From NCBI RefSeq assembly GCF_900116435.1, contig NZ_FPAZ01000025.1, positions 1-44,936 of the forward strand: DNA of 44,936 nt, written 5' to 3'. The stretch's first letter is position 1. Every line of letters starts with the position of its first letter. Made by a program: the position numbers and the translations under genes. The notes below the pieces were generated by a model. The model was not told the origin of the DNA. It searched no databases and saw only the letters and a list, made by a program, of their open reading frames with translations. This document shows positions 43,875 through 44,936 of this stretch, piece by piece. The stretch comes from Pseudoalteromonas lipolytica (GTDB lineage Bacteria; Pseudomonadota; Gammaproteobacteria; Enterobacterales; Alteromonadaceae).

Positions 43875-44936
43875 GAGCTTGGCCCCTTGAGAAATTAGGT
43901 TCAGTGCTCGATAAATCAGAAAACTGGATCGAAGTGCAGCCTGACAAAGAGTATAGCGAAGTCACAGTTAGGCTTTGGGGTAAAGGCGTGAACTTGCGAG
44001 GAACCAAAATCGGCAGTGAAATTGGGTCGTCTCGTCGACTTTCTGTTTCAGAAGGGCAATTCATTATTTCTCGTATTGATGCGAGACATGGTGCGTGCGG
44101 ACTCGTTCCAAAAAACCTTGATGGTGCCGTGGTTACAAATGATTTTCCTGTCTATACGCCTAAAGAGAATAAGATTTTACCTAGGTATCTTGAACTGATT
44201 AGCAAAACCCACTTTTTCGTTGATGCGTGTAAAAGAGCGAGTGAGGGAACGACAAACCGAGTACGTCTTAAAGAACCACGGTTCTTTGATATTGAAATAC
44301 CCCTACCTGACATAGCTGTCCAAAAATTAGTCATTGACAAAGTCGACTTCGCACTGGACAAGCTTGAAGAGATAAAGCTTCTTAGATCATCATTGTTAGA
44401 TGATGCGCAAGCAATGCTGAGTAGTGCCTTTAATAAATTAATTGAAGGCGCTGTTTATAAGCCGATGTCGGAAGTGGCTCCGATTGTTAGAAGACAAATT
44501 GAAATTACAGTTGATGGTGAATATCCAGAACTGGGCGCTCGGTCTTTTGGCAAAGGTATTTTCCACAAGCCGACGTTAATCGGTGCGGAACTCGATTGGC
44601 AAAAGCTGTATACCGTCCACTCTGGTGATCTGGTCTTAAGTAATATTAAGGCTTGGGAAGGTGCTATTGCTGCTGCTGGAGACAATGATCACGGTCGAGT
44701 TGGATCGCACAGGTATATCACATGTGTTCCTGTAGAAGGAGTAACAACTGCTAACTTTCTGGCGTTTTATCTTCTGACTCAAGAGGGTATTGAGCAAGTA
44801 CAGGCCGCTTCGCCAGGTAGTGCAGACCGAAACCGAACCTTAGCGATGAAAAGATTAGAGAAAATTAAGGTTCCTGTACCCGATTACGATAAGCAGCTTT
44901 GGTTTAATCAACTGCAAAGCTATGTTGAAAAAATTA
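43871..44936 (+). CDS. hsdS: Type I restriction-modification specificity subunit S, partial (island 2)
   Basis: The frame opens with MRAWPLEKLGSVLDKSENWI at an ATGA overlap with hsdM and stays open to the window end (about 355 residues seen). The first recognition domain is followed by a helical conserved region (VQKLVIDKVDFALDKLEEIK). The second recognition domain begins with a SEVAPIVRRQIEITVDGEYP segment and ends near residue 350. It should continue for roughly 50-100 residues beyond the window. Confidence 0.88.
   Translation, partial: MRAWPLEKLGSVLDKSENWIEVQPDKEYSEVTVRLWGKGVNLRGTKIGSEIGSSRRLSVSEGQFIISRIDARHGACGLVPKNLDGAVVTNDFPVYTPKENKILPRYLELISKTHFFVDACKRASEGTTNRVRLKEPRFFDIEIPLPDIAVQKLVIDKVDFALDKLEEIKLLRSSLLDDAQAMLSSAFNKLIEGAVYKPMSEVAPIVRRQIEITVDGEYPELGARSFGKGIFHKPTLIGAELDWQKLYTVHSGDLVLSNIKAWEGAIAAAGDNDHGRVGSHRYITCVPVEGVTTANFLAFYLLTQEGIEQVQAASPGSADRNRTLAMKRLEKIKVPVPDYDKQLWFNQLQSYVEKI

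Larger units (their letters stand above)
35296..44936. mobile_element. Genomic island 2, left part (runs out of the window)
   Basis: The segment starts at the second yicC-like core, has a pair of arm-type repeats 67 bases inside it, and repeats the plan of island 1: AlpA-like gene, DUF927 helicase, then a type I RM operon. It also carries a DUF4143 ATPase. Its integrase and the right attachment site are predicted to lie beyond the window. Confidence 0.65.

Overview
The window looks like a piece of chromosome from a low-GC marine gammaproteobacterium of the Alteromonadales (Shewanella- or Pseudoalteromonas-like). This rests on the gene families, a perfect FNR/EtrA-type site in front of an anaerobic ribonucleotide reductase, and the AT-rich composition; the genus is an inference.

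Bases 1-16060 read as host chromosome. A truncated IS4-family transposase (1-206, minus) is followed by mogA (molybdopterin adenylyltransferase), the class III anaerobic ribonucleotide reductase pair nrdG-nrdD behind one FNR box and two NrdR boxes, and a YtfE-like hemerythrin protein lacking its usual N-terminal domain. Then comes a signalling block: a secreted S8 subtilisin-like protease, an exported unknown protein, an FHA-GAF protein, a transmembrane Ser/Thr kinase with a long TPR region, a soluble histidine kinase, a NarL-type response regulator, and a second S8 protease of the same length. Both proteases have SLH-like tails and share an almost identical 17-bp motif upstream, a candidate operator for the response regulator.

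Bases 16061-35321 are genomic island 1. It lies between two imperfect 26-bp direct repeats that, read on the minus strand, spell the last residues of YicC, a known island integration target. Paired 10-bp integrase-arm-like repeats sit just inside both ends. The island carries an AlpA-like regulator, a P4-type primase/DUF927 helicase, and an integrase. Its cargo is an eleven-gene minus-strand operon in which a type I restriction-modification system (hsdM, hsdS ... hsdR) encloses a GIY-YIG nuclease-like protein and a five-gene enzyme cassette: SDR epimerase, GT4 glycosyltransferase, radical SAM/SPASM protein, WG-repeat/O-methyltransferase fusion and histidine phosphatase. A YgjP-like metalloprotease and a small zinc-ribbon protein end the operon. 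Most junctions overlap by 1-11 bases. This cassette is the best candidate for an undescribed system; no function can be read from the sequence alone.

Bases 35296-44936 appear to be the left part of a second, tandem island. It starts at the same yicC-like core, has its own pair of arm-type repeats at nearly the same distance from the core, and repeats the plan AlpA - DUF927 helicase - type I RM (here hsdR-hsdM-hsdS, the last cut by the window end). It also holds a DUF4143 ATPase behind a palindromic operator. The full yicC gene and the second integrase are predicted to lie to the right of the window.
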